Assembly (NCBI RefSeq): GCF_014191505.1
Contig: NZ_JACHWS010000001.1
Coordinates: 1,426,001 to 1,490,000 of the forward strand
DNA: 64,000 nt
Direction of reading: 5' to 3'
Source: Hoyosella altamirensis
GTDB lineage: Bacteria > Actinomycetota > Actinomycetes > Mycobacteriales > Mycobacteriaceae
A program made the position numbers and the translations under genes. Shown here one piece after another: positions 9,868 through 18,875 of the stretch. Position 1 is the stretch's first letter, and each line of letters starts with the position of its first letter. The notes under the pieces are model-generated. The model had not been told where the DNA came from. It made no database searches and saw only the letters and a program-made list of their open reading frames with translations.

Positions 9868-10719
9868 TCAGGAATTCTCGGGTACGAACTGGTTGGCACC
9901 GAAGACCGCACCGGCGGAATCCTGAAGCACCGACATCCGGACCCAGGGCGCGTCAGTCGGTGGCATCACGACCTTGCCGCCGAGTTCGACAGCTTTGGCG
10001 GCGGTGGCGTCGGTGTCTGCAACGCCGAAGGTGATGCCCCAGTGGGGCTGGATGTCTTCTCCGCCGGAGGAGAGGGGATTCAGGCTCGCCACAACGTTTT
10101 CGAACCCTGCAGGAGCGCCCATCTCCGCCATCGAAGCGGTAGTGCCAGGTGTAAGACGATCAAGATGCTCGCCATATCCGGGCAGAGTCCACATCTGTCC
10201 ACCGGGACCGAGGTCGAGAATCTCCCAGCCGAAGACCGCTTTGTAAAACTGCTTGGCTCCTTCGGGATCCGCGCTGTACAAGTCGTTGAAGTTCACGCTG
10301 CCAGGCTCGTTCACCACGGCGGAACCGCGATGACCACGTGGCTCCCAGATCATGAAATGCGCTCCCTCGCGATCCGAACAGACCGCCATTCGCCCCTGGT
10401 CCAGCACATCCCAGGTACCCATCAGGACCGTTCCGCCCGCCTCCTTGACTCGGGTCGCGGTCTCGTCGGCGTTCTCCACCCAAATGTAGGTGTTCCACAC
10501 CGCTTGCCGCGGCATTCCCTCCTCGAACCCTGTGACGGCGGCGACGTCACCACCAGGGAGCCGGCCGATCAGGTATTTCGTCGTCGCGTCGGGCGGCATC
10601 ATGTCCTCGCACTGCCACCCAAACAGGCCGGCGTAGAACGTCGCGGCAGCATCTGGATCAGGCTGATTGGTATCGGCCCAGCAGGGCACTCCCGGAATGT
10701 AGCGATCAGGCGCACTCAT
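9868..10719 (-). CDS. Two-domain VOC (glyoxalase/bleomycin-resistance-like) protein
   Basis: A 283-residue protein of two VOC repeats. The first (about 5-125) opens with GVPCWADTNQPDPDAAATFY and contains NTYIWVENADET. The second (about 140-278) opens with NDLYSADPEGAKQFYKAVFGWE and ends with DSAGAVFGANQF. This tandem layout is common in actinobacterial proteins labelled glyoxalase or hydroxylase, but substrates are rarely known. It is first in a likely two-gene unit with the GNAT gene. A hyphenated dyad at 10764-10796 lies 45 bp upstream of the start and may be its operator. Confidence 0.8.
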   Translation of the reverse strand: MSAPDRYIPGVPCWADTNQPDPDAAATFYAGLFGWQCEDMMPPDATTKYLIGRLPGGDVAAVTGFEEGMPRQAVWNTYIWVENADETATRVKEAGGTVLMGTWDVLDQGRMAVCSDREGAHFMIWEPRGHRGSAVVNEPGSVNFNDLYSADPEGAKQFYKAVFGWEILDLGPGGQMWTLPGYGEHLDRLTPGTTASMAEMGAPAGFENVVASLNPLSSGGEDIQPHWGITFGVADTDATAAKAVELGGKVVMPPTDAPWVRMSVLQDSAGAVFGANQFVPENS

Positions 10720-10763
10720 TGTGATTCCTCTCCGATCAATGGATTGCTATCCACAATCATGAA

Positions 10764-10796
10764 TCTGATTTAGGACAGTTGACGTCCTCAATCAGA
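10764..10796. promoter_or_regulatory. 33-bp hyphenated inverted repeat upstream of VOC gene
   Basis: Arms tctgatt (10764-10770) and aatcaga (10790-10796) enclose inner arms aggac and gtcct, with a central agttgac. The spacing suits a dimeric regulator site between the VOC gene (minus strand) and the secreted-protein gene (plus strand). No regulator gene is adjacent, so the binding factor is unknown. Confidence 0.45.
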
Positions 10797-10905
10797 AAAT
10801 CGGCGTCGCGGTTCATTCTCACGTGCTGATGATTGAGACAGGGCTCGTGCCGCCAAGTATCGTCAAACCGACGCGCTCACTGGGGATTACGAAGAAGGGA
10901 CTATC

Positions 10906-11409
10906 ATGCGTCTCGTCCGAAATACCAGAACTGCCCGAAATTGTATTGCCATTGGCGCCGCGACCTTTGCGTGCATCGCAATGACGGCCACAGCCGCGGC
11001 TGCCGAACCGGTCACCATCAGCGAGACGCCGGTGGCTGTCTTCCAGCTGCCCGCGCACAGTTTTGTGGTTTCAGGCCTCGTCGTGCCCGGGATCCACGCC
11101 GCCGCAGTGACCGTGGCAAGCCCGGAACCAGGTCGCGTCACGTTCGCCGCACCGGCAAGACCCGAAGTGTGCGCAACGACGTTCGGCGGCGCGCTGGTGC
11201 GCATCGACTATCTCAATGTCACGACAGGCGCAGCAGGCAGTGCGATGGTGCGGCCGTGCGAAAACTTCCTCGAACCGACCCCGACGACCGCGACTGTGAA
11301 TACCGGTCCCGGCCCGGTCGTGTTCAGTGTGAGCCTCACCGGCTCGGCGTACAGCCCCACAGCAGGCCAGCCATCACTGCCTGGTGTCGGGACATTTACC
11401 GCACCGTAG
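10906..11409 (+). CDS. Small secreted protein of unknown function
   Basis: A 167-residue protein with a Sec signal peptide: basic start, hydrophobic core about residues 12-30, and a likely cleavage after AAAA-A near 33. The mature part is about 135 residues, rich in Ala, Thr, Val and Pro, with two cysteines (in PEVCATTF and RPCENF) that could form a disulfide. The pattern suggests an exported beta-rich domain. ATG preceded by GAAGGGA. The family is not recognised. Confidence 0.6.
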   Translation: MRLVRNTRTARNCIAIGAATFACIAMTATAAAAEPVTISETPVAVFQLPAHSFVVSGLVVPGIHAAAVTVASPEPGRVTFAAPARPEVCATTFGGALVRIDYLNVTTGAAGSAMVRPCENFLEPTPTTATVNTGPGPVVFSVSLTGSAYSPTAGQPSLPGVGTFTAP

Positions 11410-11478
11410 CTGCTCGGACAACTGCCTCGTCGTGGCGTTTGGCCGTGCAGAACCACGCGAGGTGACACCATAGAATCC

Positions 11479-13050
11479 GTGCCACCAACTCGGGGCAATC
11501 GGCGGACTTTGGCGGCCACGGTCGGAGCGGCTGGGATATCGCAGTTGCCGACCGCCGCCATCGTTGTCGCGCTCGCCTCGATTCACCACGAATTCGGCAC
11601 GTCGCTCGAAGCGCTGCAGTGGACAGTTACTGCTTTCCTGATTCCCTACACAGCCCTGATGATCGTGGCCGGCCGCGTCGCCGACGTCTTCGGGCGCAGA
11701 CTGATTCTGCTCGCGGGCACCGGTGCATTCGTGGGCGGTTCGGCGCTCGCCGCACTGTCTGTCGGAGCGCCAATGCTGATCGGGAGCATTGCCGTCGCTG
11801 GCGCTGGTGCAGCGGCCATGATCCCCTCGTCGATGTCAGTAATCACCGATGTTTTTTTCGACGCGCAGCGCGCTGTAGCGATCGGCCTGTGGGGTGGGGC
11901 GACGGAGCTAGTTTCGGGAGTCGGGATACTCATTGGCGGTCTCCTTACCGAGTTGGTTGGCTGGAGGGCAATCTTCCTCGTCTGCATCCTCATTGGTGTT
12001 GCCATTCTCGCCACTGTTGTTCTTGCGACTCCCGAGTCTCGAGACCCACATGCGTCGCGCCACATCGACTACCTGGGTGCGGCAGTCTCGGTGTTCTTGC
12101 TGTCGGCGCTGAGCCTGGCTCTCATTCAAGGTCCAAGCTGGGGGTTTGGTGCCCCATCGACGATTGCGCTGTTCGCACTGGCAGCAGCTGCGGCAGTGGT
12201 ATTCGTCGTGGTCGAACTCCGCGTGCCGTTCCCCATCATCGATTTCAGCTTATTGCGGCGGCGAAACTTCGCCGGGTCGCTCGTGGTGATTTTTGCGCTC
12301 GATTTCTCGCTGGGTGCTCTGTTGTTCTTCTTGCCGCTGTTCTTCCAGCAAATGGTCGGTTACTCGGCAATCTTCACTGGGATCGTGCTGCTGCCGCTGA
12401 CCGGGCTGATGGTGCTCGGTTCACCACTAGGCGGAAAGATCGCTGCGAAAGTGGGGCCGCGCCCGCCAATTGTGGTGGGGCTTGGGTTGATGTCGATTGG
12501 TATCTTCCTGATGACCCGCATGACGACCGAAACGACGGTGGCGCAGCTGTGGCTGCCAACTGCGATCATCGGGTTCGGCACAGGCCTGGCGCTGACGCCG
12601 ATGAACCTTGCGGCCATGAATGCTGTCAACCCTGAACGTGCCGGAGCCGCATCAGGCTTACTCGTCACGCTGAGTGGCCTTGGGGCGACGATGGGAGTCG
12701 CGCTCACGGGAGCGTTGTTCAATGAGTTGCAGGCGAATCGCGTCGTGACTCTTCTGGCGGGGATGGACACGACAGTGACGGAAGCGCAAGCACGGAACCT
12801 CACCGGGCTGCTCGCGGATACGTCACGTGCTCGAGCCGAACTTGACCAAACCGTTGGGGTGGGTGAGTCGGAGGCAGTCGAGGTTGTCCGGGAGGCTTTC
12901 GTCTCGGCGCTGAACAGCAGCCTATTCATCTCTGTGGCGCTAGTGGGCGTCAGCGTGCTGCTTACGGTGCTGGTAATGCGCAAGGAACCAGCGGCGCCCG
13001 AAGATCTGGGGCCGCCGATTGGCGCACCACCGTTTCGCCCCGCTCAGTGA
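11479..13050 (+). CDS. MFS drug-efflux transporter, DHA2 (14-TM) type
   Basis: A 523-residue transporter. TM1 is followed by LQWTVTAFLIPYTALMIVAGRVADVFGRR, which carries the motif A of the major facilitator superfamily (GRVADVFGRR). WGGATELVSGVGILIGG resembles motif C of drug:H+ antiporters. About 14 hydrophobic segments place it in the DHA2/EmrB-QacA group. The GTG start follows GAGGTGA. The divergent TetR/SRPBCC pair lies just downstream, with the TetR gene convergent to this one, so direct TetR control of this pump is not obvious. Confidence 0.85.
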   Translation: MPPTRGNRRTLAATVGAAGISQLPTAAIVVALASIHHEFGTSLEALQWTVTAFLIPYTALMIVAGRVADVFGRRLILLAGTGAFVGGSALAALSVGAPMLIGSIAVAGAGAAAMIPSSMSVITDVFFDAQRAVAIGLWGGATELVSGVGILIGGLLTELVGWRAIFLVCILIGVAILATVVLATPESRDPHASRHIDYLGAAVSVFLLSALSLALIQGPSWGFGAPSTIALFALAAAAAVVFVVVELRVPFPIIDFSLLRRRNFAGSLVVIFALDFSLGALLFFLPLFFQQMVGYSAIFTGIVLLPLTGLMVLGSPLGGKIAAKVGPRPPIVVGLGLMSIGIFLMTRMTTETTVAQLWLPTAIIGFGTGLALTPMNLAAMNAVNPERAGAASGLLVTLSGLGATMGVALTGALFNELQANRVVTLLAGMDTTVTEAQARNLTGLLADTSRARAELDQTVGVGESEAVEVVREAFVSALNSSLFISVALVGVSVLLTVLVMRKEPAAPEDLGPPIGAPPFRPAQ

Positions 13051-13093
13051 ATCCATCTTCGCAAGTCAACAGAACCGACCATTTTCGAGGGGT

Positions 13094-13681
13094 TTACACG
13101 ACACCCGTAGACGGATCTGAGGTGGTGGCGGTAAGGGTTCGGACCATGGTTTCTAGGTATTCGGCGGATAGGTCCACTTCGTCCGGTGTCGCGTGGGCGA
13201 GTTGGGCAACACCGAGATAGCTCGCGTAGGCGAGTTGGGCGCGCCGCGCCGCCTCGCCCGGCGGGAAACCCAGTTCGGTGAACTGTTCAGCGAGGTAGTC
13301 GAGCCGCCGCCGCGTGACTCGTCCCAGGACTGGGCCGACGAGTGGGTGGCGCGCCGTTGCTTGCAGTGCCAGCTCAGCGCGCGCGGCATCGCTTGTGTGG
13401 CCTTCGACAGCCCCCACAATCAAGGCGTGAAGCCTGGGGAGTCCGCCCGGTTCTGCCTCGATTTCCGTGATCGCATCGTCAGTGCCGACACGTTCCCATA
13501 GCTCTAGCGCGGCAGTGACCAGCTCCTCCCGGCTTGAGAAGTGCCAGTAAAAGCTCCCTTTCGTCGCACCGAGGCGCGTTGCGATCGGTTCGATCGCAAT
13601 GGCGGCAAGCCCACCTTCCGCTAACGCCTCGAGCGCTGCCGTTGTCCAGTCAGAGGCGGTTAAACGCTGTCGCGACGGCAT
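13094..13681 (-). CDS. TetR-family repressor
   Basis: A 195-residue regulator. The N-terminal helix-turn-helix (about residues 8-52) contains IEPIATRLGATKGSFYWHFSSREEL, the TetR signature, followed by a ligand-binding domain with two short alanine-rich helices. The chosen start at 13681 lies inside a 26-bp palindrome, so the repressor could occlude its own start. The longer frame to 13801 would run through both operators and is not credible. It is divergent from the SRPBCC gene at 13741, the most likely target. The ligand is unknown. Confidence 0.85.
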   Translation of the reverse strand: MPSRQRLTASDWTTAALEALAEGGLAAIAIEPIATRLGATKGSFYWHFSSREELVTAALELWERVGTDDAITEIEAEPGGLPRLHALIVGAVEGHTSDAARAELALQATARHPLVGPVLGRVTRRRLDYLAEQFTELGFPPGEAARRAQLAYASYLGVAQLAHATPDEVDLSAEYLETMVRTLTATTSDPSTGVV

Positions 13682-13705
13682 GTCCATACGGTACCGTATG
13701 GACAT
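13680..13705. promoter_or_regulatory. TetR operator 1: perfect 26-bp palindrome
   Basis: The left half atgtccatacggt is followed directly by its exact reverse complement accgtatggacat. It overlaps the TetR start codon and lies 36 bp upstream of the SRPBCC start. Perfect symmetry next to a TetR gene is strong evidence for an autoregulatory site. Confidence 0.8.
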
Positions 13706-13710
13706 AGGAA

Positions 13711-13728
13711 CCATACGGCACCGTATGG
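13711..13728. promoter_or_regulatory. TetR operator 2: near-perfect 18-bp palindrome
   Basis: The sequence ccatacggcaccgtatgg repeats the core of operator 1 with one central mismatch pair. The centres of the two sites are 27 bp apart, and this one ends 12 bp before the SRPBCC start codon. The pair would block both divergent promoters. Confidence 0.75.
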
Positions 13729-13740
13729 AAGAGAGGGAAC

Positions 13741-14253
13741 ATGCGAATTCACAACGTCCACCAGAGGGTTGTTCCCGGCAGCCCGAACGACATCGCGCCA
13801 CTGCTGGCGACGCTCGGCCAGCCGAACGACGTGCTCTACCCGCCGTTATGGGAACCTATGCAGTTCGACGGCCCTATCGCAGTCGGCGCGAGTGGCACCC
13901 ACGGCACGATCAGCGCCTATGCGCCTGGGCACCTGATGGAGATCACGTTTCCGAACGGCATGGGGATCACCGGAACACACACGTTCACAGTGGCCTCGTC
14001 CGGGGCGCGTCACTCATTGGTACGGCACGAGGTCGACGCAGATGCGACCGCGAAGGCCTGGCTCATATGGCATACGCTGATCCGGCCGTCCCACGATGCC
14101 GTGCTTGAAAGTCTGCTGGACCGCCTGCAAACTGCCCTGAGTGAGCCGCCTGCGCGACCCTTCGCCCCGTCCGTTTACGCGCGCTTGCTGCGATGGTTCG
14201 AGCGCCCGCGCGGCATCGTGCGGAGGACGTCAGACGAGGTCGAGATTATCTAG
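13741..14253 (+). CDS. SRPBCC-family protein under TetR control
   Basis: A 170-residue protein opening VHQRVVPGSPNDIAPLLATLG, with HLMEITFPNGMGITGTHTF and a C-terminal amphipathic helix containing LESLLDRLQTAL; this fits an SRPBCC-like fold. The ATG at 13741 follows GAGAGGG. The gene starts 12 bp after the second TetR operator and is therefore probably induced by the TetR ligand. The 3' end overlaps the convergent gene by 24 bp. Biochemical role unknown. Confidence 0.65.
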   Translation: MRIHNVHQRVVPGSPNDIAPLLATLGQPNDVLYPPLWEPMQFDGPIAVGASGTHGTISAYAPGHLMEITFPNGMGITGTHTFTVASSGARHSLVRHEVDADATAKAWLIWHTLIRPSHDAVLESLLDRLQTALSEPPARPFAPSVYARLLRWFERPRGIVRRTSDEVEII

Positions 14254-15018
14254 GAGGCGTTCAGCGACGTCCGTGTCGCCCCGTAAAGTGATATCGCAGG
14301 AACGCCATGGGACCCGGCCCGTACCCCAGACGGGAAACTCCAGGACCTGGCCGATAATGTGCGCAACAGCCCCCGTAGTGGTGCCCGTGCGTACGTGTAG
14401 TCCTCCGTCGCGCAGCGGCTCGATCTGCCACGTCCCACCGCCGGGGCCGTGCAGCGTTAACGAGACGGTGGCGTCTAGCCAGGCGAGCTGTTTGCGGTGT
14501 GATTGCTCGAGCAGCTTTGTCAGCCAGGCCATCATCGCGGTCATGCGCTGTTTGTCAGTTGGTGGGGCGGGCCGTTCGAGCGAGGGAGCGATGTCGTGGC
14601 GGAGATGTGTATGCCAATCGAACACGTACATCGCGGGGAACAGTTTGATCGGATAGCGACCTAGTTCGCCTACTGGCAGCGGCAGTCGGCCCACCGCGGG
14701 GGCGGTTAGCAGGTTGAGCGCGATTATGCCACGCCTGGTCCAGGAGGTGAAATCGTCGAGCACCTGTTCGGGGGACCGCGATCGCGACTTGTCGACGCTG
14801 CGGTCGTTAAGCCGCTCGATCTGTTTCGTTGCCATGGCGGGAATTGCAGCGGGCGTGATGAGCGTCCGCAGACTTGCCGCCATATGCGTAACCACATCTT
14901 TGACAGTCCAGCCTTGCGCCATGCTGGCGGCAGCCCAATCGTCTGTGGTGAGGCCACTGCAGAATTCAAGAATGGCTTGGCGTTCAGCTCGAAGGGCGGC
15001 CAGGGATCCCGATGTCAT
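14230..15018 (-). CDS. Mycothiol-dependent maleylpyruvate isomerase-like (DinB-type) protein
   Basis: A 262-residue protein. Its N-terminal half has the four-helix DinB/MDMPI pattern, with AQGWTVKDVVTHMAAS (metal-binding His) at about 34-50 and FDWHTHLRHD at about 133. The C-terminal third (GPGGGTWQIEPLRDGG...) resembles the SCP2-like domain found in this group. Members are often mycothiol-linked transferases or isomerases, but most lack an assigned reaction. The start overlaps the WS/DGAT stop by 4 bp (ATGA), so it is the last gene of the wax-ester operon. Confidence 0.7.
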   Translation of the reverse strand: MTSGSLAALRAERQAILEFCSGLTTDDWAAASMAQGWTVKDVVTHMAASLRTLITPAAIPAMATKQIERLNDRSVDKSRSRSPEQVLDDFTSWTRRGIIALNLLTAPAVGRLPLPVGELGRYPIKLFPAMYVFDWHTHLRHDIAPSLERPAPPTDKQRMTAMMAWLTKLLEQSHRKQLAWLDATVSLTLHGPGGGTWQIEPLRDGGLHVRTGTTTGAVAHIIGQVLEFPVWGTGRVPWRSCDITLRGDTDVAERLLDNLDLV

Positions 15019-16409
15019 AAGTCGAAGGCTTTCTCGAGTTCGAGCAGGGCTTCCCCCGTACTCATCGCGAGGCGCTGCAGGTGAGGCAGACTTCCGCTGT
15101 CGCCGGTGAACCCGACGCCAAGCCGGCCTGAGCTTGAAAAGAGCGCGATAAATAGCCCGAGACCGTGGTACAGCATGCCGAGCGGGTACATCCCCTCTAG
15201 CGGCGCACCCGCCAGATACTGCTGTTCGAGGGGTCCGGGCACGTTTGAAATTGACACGTTGTACGGCGGCGCGCCGCGACCGCCCGAGCCGATAAGGTTC
15301 TGCAGGATGAAAGGCCCCATGAACAAGGCCGGATACAGCTCCGACGCACGTTTTGGCATGTCAGCAAGCTGGGCTTTACCCTCGCTACTGGACCGCGCGA
15401 TCGCGCGCAGCCTTTCGGCTGGGTCGGCGATCTGAGTGCCCAGGTTGACGACAATCATGCTGAATGCGTTGCTCGTGTGTTCGTCGTTGGCGTCGCGGAC
15501 GTTGACCGGTGCACCGGCGGTCAGCGTTCTCAAAGGCAAGTTATCGAACTCGCTGAGATATTGGCGCAGACCCCCAGCACAGATAGCGAGGAATACGTCA
15601 TTGACCGTGACCCCGGCGGCCTTGGCGACTGCCCGTATCCTGCTCACGTCATAGCTTTGGGTAGCAACGCGGCGCTGACTGCCAATGCGGCCGTTCACCA
15701 CCGAATTAGGTGCGATAAACGGCACCGCGAGATCGTAATCGCCGCGGCGCCTACCTTGAACGATCATGCTGCCAGCTGACCTGCCCAGCCCCGCCGCTGT
15801 CTTCGCGGTACCAGCTATCACATCGCGGACAGCGCGGACCCGGTTCGCGAACGGGACCGGCTCCCCGGCAGTGGTTGTCCTCGGAGTCGGTCCGATAGTC
15901 CACAGTGCGCGGACCGGCGCCGAATCGGGGAACGGAGTGATCATCTTTGAAATCTTCTTCACTCCGCCGACAGCGTCGATCAGCGCGTGATGCACTTTGA
16001 AGTAGATCGCGAAGCGGCGGCGTTCTAAGCCTTCGATGAGGTAGAACTCCCACAATGGTCTCGTGGTGTCGAGTGGACACGAGTGCTGTCGGGAAATGAA
16101 ATCGCCAAGTTCGCGCTCGCCACCGGGTTGTGGCAACACGGTATAGCGGAAGTGGTAGTCGATGTCGATTCGGTCGTCGGGTACGACGTCCCACTTCGGT
16201 GCGAGATTCTTGAGCGCGGGGCGGTGGATTTTGTAGTTGAACGGCGCACCGAATGCTGTTTGGGATCGGAGTTGTGCGGCGAGTTCGCCGACCCAGCCGT
16301 CCTCAGCGTCGTCCGGTAGAAAGAACGTTGCTAGGCAGGCCACGTGTTGCGGAGTGTTCTCGCTCTCGGCGGTGAGGAAAAGTCGGTCTGCGATCGCTAC
16401 TTTGGGCAT
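15015..16409 (-). CDS. Wax ester synthase / diacylglycerol O-acyltransferase (WS/DGAT)
   Basis: A 464-residue WS/DGAT acyltransferase that joins acyl-CoA to fatty alcohols or diacylglycerol to make wax esters or triacylglycerol. It opens IADRLFLTAESENTPQHV, and the active-site segment is VHHALIDAVGG at about 128; the usual HHxxxDG ends in Ala here. The conserved PLWEFYLIEGL and the late NVSNVPGP-like segment (NVSISNVPGPLEQ) are present. The ATG at 16409 has GGAGAG just upstream; the longer frame to 16502 runs into the acyl-CoA synthetase gene. It sits in an operon with an acyl-CoA ligase, SDR and ALDH, matching storage-lipid synthesis. Confidence 0.9.
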   Translation of the reverse strand: MPKVAIADRLFLTAESENTPQHVACLATFFLPDDAEDGWVGELAAQLRSQTAFGAPFNYKIHRPALKNLAPKWDVVPDDRIDIDYHFRYTVLPQPGGERELGDFISRQHSCPLDTTRPLWEFYLIEGLERRRFAIYFKVHHALIDAVGGVKKISKMITPFPDSAPVRALWTIGPTPRTTTAGEPVPFANRVRAVRDVIAGTAKTAAGLGRSAGSMIVQGRRRGDYDLAVPFIAPNSVVNGRIGSQRRVATQSYDVSRIRAVAKAAGVTVNDVFLAICAGGLRQYLSEFDNLPLRTLTAGAPVNVRDANDEHTSNAFSMIVVNLGTQIADPAERLRAIARSSSEGKAQLADMPKRASELYPALFMGPFILQNLIGSGGRGAPPYNVSISNVPGPLEQQYLAGAPLEGMYPLGMLYHGLGLFIALFSSSGRLGVGFTGDSGSLPHLQRLAMSTGEALLELEKAFDL

Positions 16410-16437
16410 CTCTCCAGGCTTTCTTTGCGCGTCCGGT

Positions 16438-18000
16438 TCAGACCTGACGGTCGTGGTTTCGCCAGTACGGCTCCCGCAGTTCGCGTTTGAGGATCTTGCC
16501 ACTCGGGTTCCGGGGGATGGCGTCGATGAACTCGACCCTGCGGGGTGTCTTGTAGGCGGCGAGCGATTCTCTCGCGAATGACTGGACCTGTTCGGCTGTC
16601 AGCGTTTGCCCTTCCGCTACGCAGATGACGGCCATGACCGACTCTCCCCAGTGCTCATCCGGAATGCCGAACACGGCAACGTCGGCGACTGCTGGGTGAC
16701 CGGTCAGGACACGCTCCACCTCGGGTGAGTAGACGTTTTCACCTCCGGTGATGATCATGTCCTTGATCCGGTCTTCGATGTAGACGTAGCCGTCCTCGTC
16801 AACGCGGCCGATGTCGCCGGTCCGTAGCCAGCCGTCAGCGGTGATTGTCGCGGCGGTATCTTCCGGACGGTTCAGGTAACCAACCATCTGTTGTGGTGTG
16901 CGGAACCAGAACTCGCCGTGCGCCCCGGGGGCGACATCCTGCTCGGTTACGGGGTCGACCACGCGAACCTCAGCACCGGGAACGGGCTTTCCCGTGGACC
17001 GCAGCCGTTCGGGGTGGACTTCGTCGCGATGGGCGTCCGGATCAAGCAGCGTGATAACTCCGGCAAACTCGGTCTGTCCGTAGACGTGGACGAACTTGGT
17101 GTCCGGCCATTCGGCCAGGGCACGCTGCACGGTCGGGAGTGGCATTGGGGCAGCACCGTAGCCGATGAAACGCAACTTCGAGAACCCTGCAATTGCCTGC
17201 GGCCCCGCAGCGAGGACCGCCGAGATAACCGGGGGCACAAGGAATGCGCGGGTGGCGCCGGCGGCGATCGCACCGAACAGGGACGCCGCATCCGGCTCGC
17301 GGGTGATGATCGACGGTACGCCAGCGTGAATACCGAGCAGCGCATACGACGTGCCGCCGACGTGGAAAAGTGGCATCGCAACGAGATTCACGTCGCTGTC
17401 GCGATCGAAGTGGAAGAGCGTGGCGACGTTCTCGGTGTGGGTCACGAGGTTGCGCTGGCTCAGCATTACCCCTTTCGGGCGCCCGGTTGTGCCGGAGCTG
17501 TACATGATGACGCAGACGTCGTCGGGCGACACATCGGGCTGCGCCGCGACCGGTTGCGCGTCTCGGAGGAGGATCTCGTACGTGTCGTTATCTCCTCCGA
17601 TTTCGATGACGTGCGCCAGGTTGCCGATCCGCGTCTCGCTTGCCGCTACATTCGGCTGAAATTCAGCGCCACAGAAGATCCTTGTGATGCCGGAATCCCG
17701 AATTGCGTAGTCGAGCTCGTCGCCAGCAATCCGCCAGTTCAGAACCACTGCGGTTGCGCCCAATCGGGCCGCGGCAAGGATGGTCTCGAGACATGCGGGA
17801 TGGTTCTTGTCCAGAAACCCCACCCTATCGCCACGAGTGACGCCGCCCGCGCGCATCGCGCCAGCAAGTTTCCCGATGCGGTCGTCCCATTGCGCCCAGG
17901 TCCAGGAAGAGTCGCCGTAGCGAATGGCCACTGCGTCAGGCGTTTCGGCCGCCCATTTACTGGCGAGGTCGCTCAGATTCGCGGTTGCTGTTGTGTTCAT
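16438..18000 (-). CDS. Fatty-acid--CoA ligase (FadD-like, AMP-forming)
   Basis: A 520-residue ANL-superfamily enzyme that activates a carboxylic acid to acyl-CoA via an acyl-adenylate. The P-loop-like MYSSGTTGRPKGV motif is at about 167-179, YGQTEF (A5) at about 300, WLRTGDIG (A7/A8) at about 395, and the C-terminal lysine in RNPSGKILKR. Length is standard. It lies 28 bp ahead of WS/DGAT, so it likely supplies acyl-CoA to it. Chain-length preference cannot be read. Confidence 0.9.
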   Translation of the reverse strand: MNTTATANLSDLASKWAAETPDAVAIRYGDSSWTWAQWDDRIGKLAGAMRAGGVTRGDRVGFLDKNHPACLETILAAARLGATAVVLNWRIAGDELDYAIRDSGITRIFCGAEFQPNVAASETRIGNLAHVIEIGGDNDTYEILLRDAQPVAAQPDVSPDDVCVIMYSSGTTGRPKGVMLSQRNLVTHTENVATLFHFDRDSDVNLVAMPLFHVGGTSYALLGIHAGVPSIITREPDAASLFGAIAAGATRAFLVPPVISAVLAAGPQAIAGFSKLRFIGYGAAPMPLPTVQRALAEWPDTKFVHVYGQTEFAGVITLLDPDAHRDEVHPERLRSTGKPVPGAEVRVVDPVTEQDVAPGAHGEFWFRTPQQMVGYLNRPEDTAATITADGWLRTGDIGRVDEDGYVYIEDRIKDMIITGGENVYSPEVERVLTGHPAVADVAVFGIPDEHWGESVMAVICVAEGQTLTAEQVQSFARESLAAYKTPRRVEFIDAIPRNPSGKILKRELREPYWRNHDRQV

Positions 18001-18011
18001 GGTTTCACCTT

Positions 18012-18875
18012 TCAGCTTTGTCCGGCGCGGTCGTTATAGGCGGCGCGCGCAGCGGGGTTGTGAGGTTGCAGAATTGCCGTCTCAGAGCCGAGCAGGCGGA
18101 GGAATGCCTCCTGAACTGGTTTGGGCATCAGTCCGGAGCCACGTGTGATCATGCCGAAAAGCGCCGGGATATACACGCGTCGATGTGATTCGGTGCTCGC
18201 CATCGCTTTGACGACTGAGGAGGCGACCTCCTCGACTGTCGCAACCCGCACCCCGGGTGGATTGGTGAGCCCGGCCGCGAGTTCGGTGCTGACAGTGCCA
18301 GGCAAGATCGCTGAGAACTTGACGCCAGTGTGGCGGTGCTCAAGGCGGGCGGAATCGGTGAACAGTACGGTGGCCGCCTTGCTAGCGTTGTAAACAGCGA
18401 GTCCAGGAATCGCGGTCTCACCCATTGTCGAGCACATGTTGACGATGTGGCCGCGGCCGCGCGGCACCATGAGCTCCAGCGCATGTTTCGTACCGAAGAT
18501 CACACCAAGCGTGTTTATCTCGATGACACGGCGGATGAGGTCATCCGCTTGCTCGAGCAGCGGACCAGTCGGCATGATGCCGGCGTTGTTGACCAGCGCA
18601 TCCAGCGGGCCGAGTGCGGATTCGGTGGCATGCAGAAACTTCGCGAACGCGTCGGGATTTGTCACATCCAGCTTCGCCGAATAATCGGCGTCCAGGGTGT
18701 TCGCGGCCTCGTTTAGCGCGCCTTCATCGATGTCGCTGATTGCGATCATTGCGCCTGCGTGCTTCGCGGCGCGGGCGATCGCGTATCCGATGCCGCGTGC
18801 GCCACCAGTGATCGCGATAACCCTGTCTCCAAGTAGTGGTTCTCGCGGTTCCTTGTGCCCCAAAAATGCTGTCAT
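18012..18875 (-). CDS. Short-chain dehydrogenase/reductase
   Basis: A 287-residue classical SDR. The cofactor loop TGGARGIG is at about 24-31, NNAGI at about 100, the catalytic serine region is NMCSTMGE, and YNASK is at about 165. An acidic residue at the end of beta-2 (ISDIDEG) favours NAD over NADP. The ATG at 18875 overlaps the ALDH stop by 4 bp and has GAAGGGA upstream. In this operon it may oxidise an alcohol to the aldehyde used by the ALDH, or the reverse; this is inference. Confidence 0.85.
   Translation of the reverse strand: MTAFLGHKEPREPLLGDRVIAITGGARGIGYAIARAAKHAGAMIAISDIDEGALNEAANTLDADYSAKLDVTNPDAFAKFLHATESALGPLDALVNNAGIMPTGPLLEQADDLIRRVIEINTLGVIFGTKHALELMVPRGRGHIVNMCSTMGETAIPGLAVYNASKAATVLFTDSARLEHRHTGVKFSAILPGTVSTELAAGLTNPPGVRVATVEEVASSVVKAMASTESHRRVYIPALFGMITRGSGLMPKPVQEAFLRLLGSETAILQPHNPAARAAYNDRAGQS

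Noticed and set aside
16891-18039. Plus-strand 382-codon frame over the acyl-CoA synthetase
   Set aside because: High-GC antisense frame without recognisable motifs; the minus strand has all adenylate-forming motifs.
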